Shown: piece after piece, positions 11,933 through 25,311 of the stretch
Layout: every line of letters starts with the position of its first letter
How positions within the stretch are numbered: position 1 is the stretch's first letter
Source: Crossaster papposus
Lineage: Eukaryota > Echinodermata > Asteroidea > Velatida > Solasteridae
Assembly (NCBI GenBank): GCA_037893245.1
Contig: JBAIAA010000606.1
Span: forward strand, 992,001-1,056,000
DNA length: 64,000 nt
Direction: 5' to 3'
Translations under genes and position numbers: made by a program
The notes under the pieces: generated by a model
Seen by the model: only the letters and a program-made list of their open reading frames with translations
What the model was told of the DNA's origin: nothing
The model's database searches: none

Positions 11933-12351
11933 GCGTGATTTTTTTTCCCAACATGGTAAAGGCCAATTATCATAACTGGGCGTGTCTAGACCACACTGAA
12001 TGGAAGACACTTAGGTTCTTAGAACCTTGCTTCCCCTCAAATTAAACTCATCCCATAATAAACTTACAATACAAAAATAGTCAATGAAAAATGAGCACAA
12101 TCGAACCCATGAGAACTCGAACCCCAATCTTACGATCTATAACCTAACCCATTATCTACTTGGCTACTGGGAGAGGTCGACAGAAGCCGTTTTTCTAAGT
12201 GCTTTAATGTACCTCTGGCCCACGTGTAACTAGTCGACTGAGCAATAACAATATATTTTAGTATTATTGTTGAAACTACTGAATAATCATGACGCGAGGG
12301 GTATAGAAACGCCCATTTACCCTTTCCCATAGTGGGGAAAATAATTTCGCG
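11933..12351. mobile_element. 419-bp non-autonomous element, copy 2
   Basis: Same sequence as 8323-8741, displaced by 3610 bp. I saw no difference between the two on reading, including the inverted ends and the minus-strand tRNA-like boxes (about 12092-12185). The monomer to its left carries the variant CACAACCCCC (near 11889), shared with the empty monomer at about 15499 but absent to the left of copy 1. The left flank thus belongs to a different monomer, so this copy arose by segmental duplication, not by transposition. Confidence 0.85.
12092..12185 (-). other. tRNA-derived region in 419-bp element, copy 2
   Basis: Same A-box-like TAGCCAAGTAG and B-box-like GGTTCGAGTTC as copy 1 on the minus strand. 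It is not a functional tRNA, for the same structural reasons. Confidence 0.6.
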
Positions 12352-15300
12352 CCCCGGGAAGGGGCTGGGTGTTAGGAGATAGAGGGGGGCCTCCAGGAAT
12401 GGCAAAATTAGCAATTTGACCCGGGGCATGCTTTGCTAGTATTTTATTTCGATTTTCTGAAAATGTTAACGTTAACACACGCGTTTCAAATTCGCCATAC
12501 GTTTGTGCACACAATCCCCGCCCACAAATAAGGGCATGAAGGAAAGCATGCCCCGGGAAGGGGCTGGGTGTTAGGAGATAGAGGGGGGCCTCCAGGAATG
12601 GCAAAATTTGCAATTTGACCCGGGGCATGCTTTGTTAGTATTTTATTTCGATTTTCTGTAAATTGTAACGTTAACACACGCGTTTCAAATTCGCCATAGG
12701 TTTGTGCACAAAATCCCTGCCCACAAATAAGGGCATGAAGGAAAGCATGCCCCGGGAAGGGGCTGGGTGTTAGGAGATAGAGGGGGGCCTCCAGGAATGG
12801 CAAAATTAGCAATTTGACCCGGGGCATGCTTTGTTAGTATTTTATTTCGATTTTCTGAACATTTTAACGCACACGCGTTTCAAATTCGCCATAGGTTTGT
12901 GCACACAATCCCCGCCCACAAATAAGGGCATGAAGGAAAGCATGCCCCGGGAAGGGGCTGGGTGTTAGGAGATAGAGGGGGGCCTCCAGGAATGGCAAAA
13001 TTAGCAATTTGACCCGGGGCATGCTTTGTTAGTATTTTATTTCGATTTTCTGAAAATGTTAACGTTAACACACGCGTTTCAAATTCGCCATAGGTTTGTG
13101 CACACAATCCCCGCCCACAAATAAGGGCATGAAGGAAAGCATGCCCCGGGAAGGGGCTGGGTGTTAGGAGATAGAGGGGGGCCCCCAGGAATGGCAAAAT
13201 TTGCAATTTGACCCGGGGCATGCTTTGTTAGTATTTTATTTCGATTTTCTGAAAATGTTAACGTTAACACACGCGTTTCAAATTCGCCATAGGTTTGTGC
13301 ACACAATCCCCGCCCACAAATAAGGGCATGAAGGAAAGCATGCCCCGGGAAGGGGCTGGGTGTTAGGAGATAGAGGGGGGCCTCCAGGAATGGCAAAATT
13401 TGCAATTTGACCCGGGGCATGCTTTGTTAGTATTTTATTTCGATTTTCAGTAAATTGTAACGTTAACACACGCGTTTCAAATTCGCCATAGGTTTGTGCA
13501 CAAAATCCCTGCCCACAAATAAGGGCATGAAGGAAAGCATGCCCCGGGAAGGGGCTGGGTGTTAGGAGATAGAGGGGGGCCTCCAGGAATGGCAAAATTA
13601 GCAATTTGACCCGGGGCATGCTTTGTTAGTATTTTATTTCGATTTTCTGAACATTTTAACGTTAACACACGCGTTTCAAATTCGCCATAGGTTTGTGCAC
13701 ACAATCCCCGCCCACAAATAAGGGCATGAAGGAAAGCATGCCACGGGAAGGGGCTGGGTGTTAGGAGATAGAGGGGGGCCTCCAGGAATGGCAAAATTAG
13801 CAATTTGACCCGGGGCATGCTTTGTTAGTATTTTATTTCGATTTTCTGAAAATGTTAACGTTAACACACGCGTTTCAAATTCGCCATAGGTTTGTGCACA
13901 CAATCCCCGCCCACAAATAAGGGCATGAAGGAAAGCATGCCCCGGGAAGGGGCTGGGTGTTAGGAGATAGAGGGGGGGCCTCCAGGAATGGCAACATTAA
14001 CAATTTGACCCGGGGCATGCTTTGTTAGTATTTTATTTCGATTTTCTGAAAATGTTAACGTTAACACACGCGTTTCAAATTTGCCATAGGTTTGTGCACA
14101 CAATCCCCGCCCACAAATAAGGGAATGAAGGAAAGCATGCCCCGGGAAGGGGCTGGGTGTTAGGAGATAGAGGGGGGCCTCCAGGAATGGCAAAATTAGC
14201 AATTTGACCCGGGGCATGCTTTGTTAGTATTTTATTTCGATTTTCTGAAAATGTTAACGTTAACACACGCGTTTCAAATTCGCCATAGGTTTGTGTACAC
14301 AATCCCCGCCCACAAATAAGGGCATGAAGGAAAGCATGCCCCGGGAAGGGGCTGGGTGTTAGGAGATAGAGGGGGGCCTCCAGGAATGGCAAAATTAGCA
14401 ATTTGACCCGGGGCATGCTTTGTTAGTATTTTATTTCGATTTTCTGAAAATGTTAACGTTAACACACGCGTTTCAAATTCGCCATAGGTTTGTGCACACA
14501 ATCCCCGCCCACAAATAAGGGCATGAAGGAAAGCATGCCCCGGGAAGGGGCTGGGTGTTAGGAGATAGAGGGGGGCCTCCAGGAATGGCAAAATTAGCAA
14601 TTTGACCCGGGGCATGCTTTGTTAGTATTTTATTTCGATTTTCTTAAAATGTTAACGTTAACACACGCGTTTCAAATTCGCCATAGCTTTGTGTACACAA
14701 TCCCCGCCCACAAATAAGGGCATGAAGGAAAGCATGCCCCGGGAAGGGGCTGGGTGTTGGGAGATAGAGGGGGGCCTCCAGGAATGGCAAAATTAGCAAT
14801 TTGACCCGGGGCATGCTTTGTTAGTATTTTATTTCGATTTTCTGAAAATGTTAACGTTAACACACGCGTTTCAAATTCGCCATAGGTTTGTGCACACAAT
14901 CCCCGCCCACAAATAAGGGCATGAAGAAAAGCATGCCCCGGGAAGGGGCTGGGTGTTAGGAGATAGAGGGGGGGCCTCCAGGAATGGCAAAATTTGCAAT
15001 TTGACCCGGGGCATGCTTTGTTAGTATTTTATTTCGATTTTCTGAAAATTGTAACGTTAACACACGCGTTTCAAATTCGCCATAGGTTTGTGCACACAAT
15101 CCCCGCCCACAAATAAGGGCATGAAGGAAAGCATGCCCCGGGAAGGGGCTGGGTGTTAGGAGATAGAGGGGGGGCCTCCAGGAATGGCAAAATTTGCAAT
15201 TTGACCCGGGGCATGCTTTGTTAGTATTTTATTTCGATTTTCTGAAAATGTTAACGTTAACACACGCGTTTCAAATTCGCCATAGGTTTGTGCACACAAT

Positions 15301-18300
15301 CCCCGCCCACAAATAAGGGCATGAAGGAAAGCATGCCCCGGGAAGGGGCTGGGTGTTAGGAGATAGAGGGGGGCCTCCAGGAATGGCAAAATTAGCAATT
15401 TGACCCGGGGCATGCTTTGTTAGTATTTTATTTCGATTTTCTGAAAATGTTAACGTTAACACACGCGTTTCAAATTCGCCATAGGTTTGTGCACACAACC
15501 CCCGCCCACAAATAAGGGCATGAAGGAAAGCATGCCCCGGGAAGGGGCTGGGTGTTAGGAGATAGAGGGGGGCCTCCAGGAATGGCAAAATTTGCAATTT
15601 GACCCGGGGCATGCTTTGTTAGTATTTTATTTCGATTTTCTGTAAATTGTAACGTTAACACACGCGTTTCAAATTCGCCATAGGTTTGTGCACACAATCC
15701 CCGCCCACAAATAAGGGCATGAAGGAAAGCATGCCCCGGGAAGGGGCTGGGTGTTAGGAGATAGAGGGGGGCCTCCAGGAATGGCAAAATTAGCAATTTG
15801 ACCCGGGGCATGCTTTGTTAGTATTTTATTTCGATTTTCTGAAAACTTTAACGTTAACACACGCGTTTCAAATTCGCCATAGGTTTGTGCACACAATCCC
15901 CGCCCACAAATAAGGGCATGAAGGAAAGCATGCCCCGGGAAGGGGCTGGGTGTTAGGAGATAGAGGGGGCCTCCAGCAATGGCAAAATTAGCAATTTGAC
16001 CCGGGGCATGCTTTGTTAGTATTTTATTTCGATTTTCTGAAAATTTTAACGTTAACACGCGTTTCAAATTCGCCATAGGTTTGTGCACACAATCCCCGCC
16101 CACAAATAAGGGCATGAAGGAAAGCATGCCCCGGGAAGGGGCTGGGTGTTAGGAGATACAGGGGGGCCTCCAGGAATGGCAAAATTAGCAATTTGACCCG
16201 GGGCATGCTTTGTTAGTATTTTATTTCGATTTTCTGAAAATGTTAACGTTAACACACGCGTTTCAAATTCGCCATAGGTTTGTGCACACAATCCCTGCCC
16301 ACAAATAAGGGCATGAAGGAAAGCATGCCCCGGGAAGGGGCTGGGTGTTAGGAGATAGAGGGGGGCCTCCAGGAATGGCAAAATTATCAATTTGACCCGG
16401 GGCATGCTTTGTTAGTATTTTATTTCGATTTTCTGAACATTTTAACGTTAACACACGCGTTTCAAATTCGCCATAGGTTTGTGCACACAATCCCCGCCCA
16501 CAAATAAGGGCATGAAGGAAAGCATGCCCCGGGAAGGGGCTGGGTGTTAGGAGATAGAGGGGGGCCTCCAGGAATGGCAAAATTAGCAATTTGACCCGGG
16601 GCATGCTTTGTTAGTATTTTATTTCGATTTTCTGAAAATTTTAACGTTAACACACGCGTTTCAAATTCGCCATAGGTTTGTGCACACAATCCCCGCCCAC
16701 AAATAAAGGCATGAAGGAAAGCATGCCCCGGGAAGGGGCTGGGTGTTAGGAGATAGAGGGGGGGCCTCCAGGAATGGCAAAATTAACAATTTGACCCGGG
16801 GCATGCTTTGTTAGTATTTTATTTCGATTTTCTGAAAATTTTAACGTTAACACACGCGTTTCAAATTCGCCATAGGTTTGTGTACACAATCCCCGCCCAC
16901 AAATAAGGGCATGACGGAAAGCATGCCCCTGGAAGGGGCTGGGTGCTAGGAGATAGAGGGGGGCTTCCAGGAATGGCAAAATTAGCAATTTGACCCGGGG
17001 CATGCTTTGTTAGTATTTTATTTCGATTTTCTGTACATTTTAACGTTAACACACGCGTTTCAAATTCGCCATAGGTTTGTGCACACAATCCCCGCCCACA
17101 AATAAGGGCATGAAGGAAAGCATGCCCCGGGAAGGGGCTGGGTGTTAGGAGATAGAGGGGGGGCCTCCAGGAATGGCAAAATTAACAATTTGACCCGGGG
17201 CATGCTTTGTTAGTATTTTATTTCGATTTTCTGAAAATTTTAACGTTAACACACGCGTTTCAAATTCGCCATAGGTTTGTGTACACAATCCCCGCCCACA
17301 AATAAGGGCATGACGGAAAGCATGCCCCTGGAAGGGGCTGGGTGCTAGGAGATAGAGGGGGGCTTCCAGGAATGGCAAAATTAGCAATTTGACCCGGGGC
17401 ATGCTTTGTTAGTATTTTATTTCGATTTTCTGTACATTTTAACGTTAACACACGCGTTTCAAATTCGCCATAGGTTTGTGCACATAATCCCCGCCCACAA
17501 ATAAGGGCATGAAGGAAAGCATGCCCCGGGAAGGGGCTGGGTGTTAGGAGATAGAGGGGGGCCTCCAGGAATGGCAAAATTAGCAATTTGACCCGGGGCA
17601 TGCTTTGTTAGTATTTTATTTCGATTTTCTTAAAATTTTAACGTTAACACACGCGTTTCAAATTCGCCATAGGTTTGTGCACACAATCCCCGCCCACAAA
17701 TAAGGGCATGAAGGAAAGCATGCCCCGGGAAGGGGCTGGGTGTTAGGAGATAGAGGGGGGCCTCCAGGAATGGCAAAATTAGAAATTTGACCCGGGGCAT
17801 GCTTTGTTAGTATTTTATTTCGATTTTCTGAAAATTTTAACGTTAACACACGCGTTTCAAATTCGCCATAGGTTTGTGCACACAATCCCCGCCCACAAAT
17901 AAGGGCATGAAGGAAAGCATGCCCCGGGAAGGGGCTGGGTATTAGGAGATAGAGGGGGGCCTCCAGGAATGGCAAAATTTGCAATTTGACCCGGGGCATG
18001 CTTTGTTAGTATTTTATTTCGATTTTCTGAAAATGTTAACGTTAACACACGCGTTTCAAATTCGCCATAGGTTTGTGCACACAATCCCCGCCCACAAATA
18101 AGGGCATGAAGGAAAGCATGCCCCGGGAAGGGGCTGGGTGTTAGGAGATAGAGGGGGGCCTCCAGGAATGGCAAAATTTGCAATTTGACCCGGGGCATGC
18201 TTTGTTAGTATTTTATTTCGATTTTCTGTAAATTGTAACGTTAACACACGCGTTTCAAATTCGCCATAGGTTTGTGCACAAAATCCCTGCCCACAAATAA

Positions 18301-20769
18301 GGGCATGAAGGAAAGCATGCCCCGGGAAGGGGCTGGGTGTTAGGAGATAGAGGGGGGACTCCAGGAATGGCAAAATTAGCAATTTGACCCGGGGCATGCT
18401 TTGTTAGTATTTTATTTCGATTTTCTGAAAATGTTAACGTTAACACACGCGTTTCAAATTCGCCATAGGTTTGTGCACACAATCCCCGCCCACAAATAAG
18501 GGCATGAAGGAAAGCATGCCCCGGGAAGGGGCTGGGTGTTAGGAGATAGAGGGGGGCCTCCAGGAATGGCAAAATTTGCAATTTGACCCGGGGCATGCTT
18601 TGTTAGTATTTTATTTCGATTTTCTGTAAATTGTAACGTTAACACACGCGTTTCAAATTCGCCATAGGTTTGTGCACAAAATCCCTGCCCACAAATAAGG
18701 GCATGAAGGAAAGCATGCCCCGGGAAGGGGCTGGGTGTTAGGAGATAGAGGGGGGCCTCCAGGAATGGCAAAATTAGCAATTTGACCCGGGGCATGCTTT
18801 GTTAGTATTTTATTTCAATTTTCTGAACATTTTAACGTTAACACACGCGTTTCAAATTCGCCATAGGTTTGTGCACACAATCCCCGCCCACAAATAAGGG
18901 CATGAAGGAAAGCATGCCCCGGGAAGGGGCTGGGTGTTAGGAGATAGAGGGGGGCCTCCAGGAATGGCAAAATTAGCAATTTGACCCGGGGCATGCTTTG
19001 TTAGTATTTTATTTCGATTTTCTGAAAATGTTAACGTTAACACACGCGTTTCAAATTCGCCATAGGTTTGTGCACACAATCCCCGCCCACAAATAAGGGC
19101 ATGAAGGAAAGCATGCCCCGGGAAGGGGCTGGGTGTTAGGAGATAGAGGGGGGGCCTCCAGGAATGGCAACATTAACAATTTGACCCGGGTAATGCTTTG
19201 TTAGTATTTTATTTCGATTTTCTGAAAATGTTAACGTTAACACACGCGTTTCAAATTTGCCATAGGTTTGTGCACACAATCCCCGCCCACAAATAAGGGA
19301 ATGAAGGAAAGCATGCCCCGGGAAGGGGCTGGGTGTTAGGAGATAGAGGGGGGCCTCCAGGAATGGCAAAATTAGCAATTTGACCCGGGGCATGCTTTGT
19401 TAGTATTTTATTTCGATTTTCTGAAAATGTTAACGTTAAAACACGCGTTTCAAATTCGCCATAGGTTTGTGTACACATTCCCCGCCCACAAATAAGGGCA
19501 TGAAGGAAAGCATGCCCCGGGAAGGGGCTGGGTGTTAGGAGATGGAGGGGGGCCTCCAGGAATGGCAAAATTAGCAATTTGACCCGGGGCATGCTTTGTT
19601 AGTATTTTATTTCGATTTTCTGAAAATGTTAACGTTAACACACGCGTTTCAAATTCGCCATAGGTTTGTGCACACAATCCCCGCCCACAAATAAGGGCAT
19701 GAAGGAAAGCATGCCCCGGGAAGGGGCTGGGTGTTAGGAGATAGAGGGGGGCCTCCAGGAATGGCAAAATTAGCAATTTGACCCGGGGCATGCTTTGTTA
19801 GTATTTTATTTTGATTTTCTGAAAATGTTAACGTTAACACACGCGTTTCAAATTCGCCATAGGTTTGTGCACACAATCCCCGCCCACAAATAAGGGCATG
19901 AAGGAAAGCATGCCCCGGGAAGGGGCTGGGTGTTAGGAGATAGAGGGGGGCCTCCAGGAATGGCAAAATTAGCAATTTGACCCGGGGCATGCTTTGTTAG
20001 TATTTTATTTCGATTTTCTGTACATTTTAACGTTAACACACGCGTTTCAAATTTGCCATAGGTTTGTGCACACAATCCCCGCCCACAAATAAGGGCATGA
20101 AGGAAAGCATGCCCCGGGAAGGGGCTGGGTGTTAGGAGATATAGGGGGGCCTCCAGGAATGGCAAAATTAGCAATTTGACCCGGGGCATGCTTTGTTAGT
20201 ATTTTATTTCGATTTTCTGTAAATGTTAACGTTAACACACGCGTTTCAAATTCGCCATAGGTTTGTGCACACAATCCCCGCCCACAAATAAGGGCATGAA
20301 GGAAAGCATGCCCCGGGAAGGGGCTGGGTGTTAGGAGATAGAGGGGGGCCTCCAGGAATGGCAAAATTAGCAATTTGACCCGGGGCATGCTTTGTTAGTA
20401 TTTTATTTCGATTTTCTGAAAATTTTAACGTTAACACACGCGTTTCAAATTCGCCATAGGTTTGTGCACACAATCCCCGCCCACAAATAAGGGCATGAAG
20501 GAAAGCATGCCCCGGGAAGGGGCTGGGTATTAGGAGATAGAGGGGGGCCTCCAGGAATGGCAAAATTAGCAATTTGACCCGGGGCATGCTTTGTTAGTAT
20601 TTTATTTCGATTTTCTAAAAATTGTAACGTTAACACACGCGTTTCAAATTCGCCATAGGTTTGTGCACACAATCCCCGCCCACAAATAAGGGCATGAAGG
20701 AAAGCATGCCCCGGGAAGGGGCTGGGTGTTAGGAGATAGAGGGGGGCCTCTAGGAATGGCAAAATTAGC

Positions 20770-23700
20770 AATTTGACCCTGGGCATGCTTTGTTAGTATT
20801 TTATTTCGATTTTCTGAAAATGTTAACGTTAACACACGCGTTTCAAATTCGTCATAGGTTTGTGCACACAATCCCCGCCCACAAATAAGGGCATGAAGGA
20901 AAGCATGCCCCGGGAAGGGGCTGGGTGTTAGGAGATAGAGGGGGGGCCTCCAGGAATGGCAAAATTAGCAATTTGACCCGGGGTATGCTTTGTTAGTATT
21001 TTATTTCGATTTTCTGAAAATTGTAACGTTAACACACGCGTTTCAAATTCGCCATAGGTTTGTGCACACAATCCCCGCCCACAAATAAGGGCATGAAGGA
21101 AAGCATGCCCCGGGAAGGGGCTGGGTGTTAGGAGATAGAGGGGGGCCTCCAGGAATGGCAAAATTAGCAATTTGACCCGGGGCATGCTTTGTTAGTATCT
21201 TATTTCGATTTTCTGAAAATGTTAACGTTAACACACGCGTTTCAAATTCGCCATAGGTTTGTGCACACAATCCCCGCCCACAAATAAGGGCATGAAGGAA
21301 AGCATGCCCCGGGAAGGGGCTGGGTGTTAGGAGATAGAGGGGGGGCCTCCAGGAATGGCAACATTAACAATTTGACCCGGGGCATGCTTTGTTAGAATTT
21401 TATTTCGATTTTCTGAAAATGTTAACGTTAACACACGCGTTTCAAATTTGCCATAGGTTTGTGCACACAATCCCCGTCCACAAATAAGGGCATGAAGGAA
21501 AGCATGCCCCGGGAAGGGGCTGGGTGTTAGGAGATAGAGGGGGGCCTCCAGGAATGGCAAAATTTGCAATTTGACCCGGGGCATGCTTTGTTAGTATTTT
21601 ATTTCGATTTTCTGAAAATGTTAACGTTAACACACGCGTTTCAAATTCGCCATAGGTTTGTGCACACAATCCCCGCCCACAAATAAGGGCATGAAGGAAA
21701 GCATGCCCCGGGAAGGGGCTGGGTGTTAGGAGATAGAGGGGGGCCTCCAGGAATGGCAAAATTAGCAATTTGACCCGGGGCATGCTTTGTTAGTATTTTA
21801 TTTCGATTTTCTGAAAATGTTAACGTTAACACACGCGTTTCAAATTCGCCATAGGTTTGTGCACACAATCCCCGCCCACAAATAAGGGCATGAAGGAAAG
21901 CATGCCCCGGGAAGGGGCTGGGTGTTAGGAGATAGAGGGGGGCCTCCAGGAATGGCAAAATTTGCAATTTGACCCGGGGCATGCTTTGTTAGTATTTTAT
22001 TTCGATTTTCTGAAAATTGTAACGTTAACACACGCGTTTCAAATTCGCCATAGGTTTGTGCACACAATCCCCGCCCACAAATAAGGGCATGAAGGAAAGC
22101 ATGCCCCGGGAAGGGGCTGGGTGTTAGGAGATAGAGGGGGGCCTCCAGGAATGGCAAAATTAGCAATTTGACCCGGGGCATGCTTTGTTAGTATCTTATT
22201 TCGATTTTCTGAAAATGTTAACGTTAACACACGCGTTTCAAATTCGCCATAGGTTTGTGCACACAATCCCCGCCCACAAATAAGGGCATGAAGGAAAGCA
22301 TGCCCCGGGAAGGGGCTGGGTGTTAGGAGATAGAGGGGGGGCCTCCAGGAATGGCAACATTAACAATTTGACCCGGGGCATGCTTTGTTAGTATTTTATT
22401 TCGATTTTCTGAAAATGTTAACGTTAACACACGCGTTTCAAATTTGCCATAGGTTTGTGCACACAATCCCCGTCCACAAATAAGGGCATGAAGGAAAGCA
22501 TGCCCCGGGAAGGGGCTGGGTGTTAGGAGATAGAGGGGGGCCTCCAGGAATGGCAAAATTTGCAATTTGACCCGGGGCATGCTTTGTTAGTATTTTATTT
22601 CGATTTTCTGAAAATGTTAACGTTAACACACGCGTTTCAAATTCGTCATAGGTTTGTGCACACAATCCCCGCCCACAAATAAGGGCATGAAGGAAAGCAT
22701 GCCCCGGGAAGGGGCTGGGTGTTAGGAGATAGAGGGGGGGCCTCCAGGAATGGCAAAATTAGCAATTTGACCCGGGGTATGCTTTGTTAGTATTTTATTT
22801 CGATTTTCTGAAAATTGTAACGTTAACACACGCGTTTCAAATTCGCCATAGGTTTGTGCACACAATCCCCGCCCACAAATAAGGGCATGAAGGAAAGCAT
22901 GCCCCGGGAAGGGGCTGGGTGTTAGGAGATAGAGGGGGGCCTCCAGGAATGGCAAAATTAGCAATTTGACCCGGGGCATGCTTTGTTAGTATCTTATTTC
23001 GATTTTCTGAAAATGTTAACGTTAACACACGCGTTTCAAATTCGCCATAGGTTTGTGCACACAATCCCCGCCCACAAATAAGGGCATGAAGGAAAGCATG
23101 CCCCGGGAAGGGGCTGGGTGTTAGGAGATAGAGGGGGGGCCTCCAGGAATGGCAACATTAACAATTTGACCCGGGGCATGCTTTGTTAGAATTTTATTTC
23201 GATTTTCTGAAAATGTTAACGTTAACACACGCGTTTCAAATTTGCCATAGGTTTGTGCACACAATCCCCGTCCACAAATAAGGGCATGAAGGAAAGCATG
23301 CCCCGGGAAGGGGCTGGGTGTTAGGAGATAGAGGGGGGCCTCCAGGAATGGCAAAATTTGCAATTTGACCCGGGGCATGCTTTGTTAGTATTTTATTTCG
23401 ATTTTCTGAAAATGTTAACGTTAACACACGCGTTTCAAATTCGCCATAGGTTTGTGCACACAATCCCCGCCCACAAATAAGGGCATGAAGGAAAGCATGC
23501 CCCGGGAAGGGGCTGGGTGTTAGGAGATAGAGGGGGGCCTCCAGGAATGGCAAAATTAGCAATTTGACCCGGGGCATGCTTTGTTAGTATTTTATTTCGA
23601 TTTTCTGAAAATGTTAACGTTAACACACGCGTTTCAAATTCGCCATAGGTTTGTGCACACAATCCCCGCCCACAAATAAGGGCATGAAGGAAAGCATGCC

Positions 23701-24370
23701 CCGGGAAGGGGCTGGGTGTTAGGAGATAGAGGGGGGCCTCCAGGAATGGCAAAATTTGCAATTTGACCCGGGGCATGCTTTGTTAGTATTTTATTTCGAT
23801 TTTCTGAAAATTGTAACGTTAACACACGCGTTTCAAATTCGCCATAGGTTTGTGCACACAATCCCCGCCCACAAATAAGGGCATGAAGGAAAGCATGCCC
23901 CGGGAAGGGGCTGGGTGTTAGGAGATAGAGGGGGGCCTCCAGGAATGGCAAAATTAGCAATTTGACCCGGGGCATGCTTTGTTAGTATCTTATTTCGATT
24001 TTCTGAAAATGTTAACGTTAACACACGCGTTTCAAATTCGCCATAGGTTTGTGCACACAATCCCCGCCCACAAATAAGGGCATGAAGGAAAGCATGCCCC
24101 GGGAAGGGGCTGGGTGTTAGGAGATAGAGGGGGGGCCTCCAGGAATGGCAACATTAACAATTTGACCCGGGGCATGCTTTGTTAGTATTTTATTTCGATT
24201 TTCTGAAAATGTTAACGTTAACACACGCGTTTCAAATTTGCCATAGGTTTGTGCACACAATCCCCGTCCACAAATAAGGGCATGAAGGAAAGCATGCCCC
24301 GGGAAGGGGCTGGGTGTTAGGAGATAGAGGGGGGCCTCCAGGAATGGCAAAATTGGCAATTTGACCCGGG
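20770..24370. repeat. 9-monomer higher-order repeat, two copies (period 1794 bp)
   Basis: Units from about 20770 recur at +1794 in the same order. Diagnostic variants are TTCGTCATAGG, GGGGTATGC, TAGTATCTTATTT, AACATTAACAATTT with a 7-G run, TTAGAATTTT and CCCCGTCCAC (21475 and 23269). The first units of this block also match the first units of the 12-mer at 1-4780, so it is a rearranged relative of that HOR. Confidence 0.85.
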
Positions 24371-25311
24371 GCATGCTTTGTTAGTATTTTATTTCGATTT
24401 TCTGAAAATGTTAACGTTAACACACGCGTTTCAAATTCGCCATAGGTTTGTGCACACAATCCCCGCCCACAAATAAGGGCATGAAGGAAAGCATGCCCCG
24501 GGAAGGGGCTGGGTGTTAGGAGATAGAGGGGGGCCTCCAGGAATGGCAAAATTAGCAATTTGACCCGGGGCATGCTTTGTTAGTATTTTATTTCGATTTT
24601 CTGAAAATGTTAACGTTAACACACGCGTTTCAAATTCGCCATAGGTTTGTGCACACAATCCCCGCCCACAAATAAGGGCATGAAGGAAAGCATGCCCCGG
24701 GAAGGGGCTGGGTGTTAGGAGATAGAGGGGAGCCTCCAGGAATGGCAAAATTTGCAATTTGACCCGGGGCATGCTTTGTTAGTATTTTATTTCGATTTTC
24801 TGTAAATTGTAACGTTAACACACGCGTTTCAAATTCGCCATAGGTTTGTGCACAAAATCCCTGCCCACAAATAAGGGCATGAAGGAAAGCATGCCCCGGG
24901 AAGGGGCTGGGTGTTAGGAGATAGAGGGGGGCCTCCAGGAATGGCAAAATTAGCAATTTGACCCGGGGCATGCTTTGTTAGTATTTTATTTCGATTTTCT
25001 GAACATTTTAACGTTAACACACGCGTTTCAAATTCGCCATAGGTTTGTGCACACAATCCCCGCCCACAAATAAGGGCATGAAGGACAGCATGCCCCGGGA
25101 AGGGGCTGGGTGTTAGGAGATAGAGGGGGGCCTCCAGGAATGGCAAAATTAGCAATTTGACCCGGGGCATGCTTTGTTAGTATTTTATTTCGATTTTCTG
25201 AAAATGTTAACGTTAACACACGCGTTTCAAATTCGCCATAGGTTTGTGCACACAATCCCCGCCCATAAATAAGGGCATGAAGGAAAGCATGCCCCGGGAA
25301 GGGGCTGGGTG

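Larger units (their letters stand above)
8323..15542. repeat. Tandem duplication of 3610 bp (419-bp element plus 16 monomers), two copies
   Basis: 8323-11932 and 11933-15542 match base for base at an offset of 3610, including the element, a shared TTAA deletion in one monomer and the same order of unit variants. I noticed four substitutions between the copies (pairs near 9839/13449, 10331/13941, 10897/14507 and 11441/15051), about 0.1 percent. The duplication is therefore recent. After the second copy the homologous monomer at about 15535-15550 has no insert. Confidence 0.92.
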
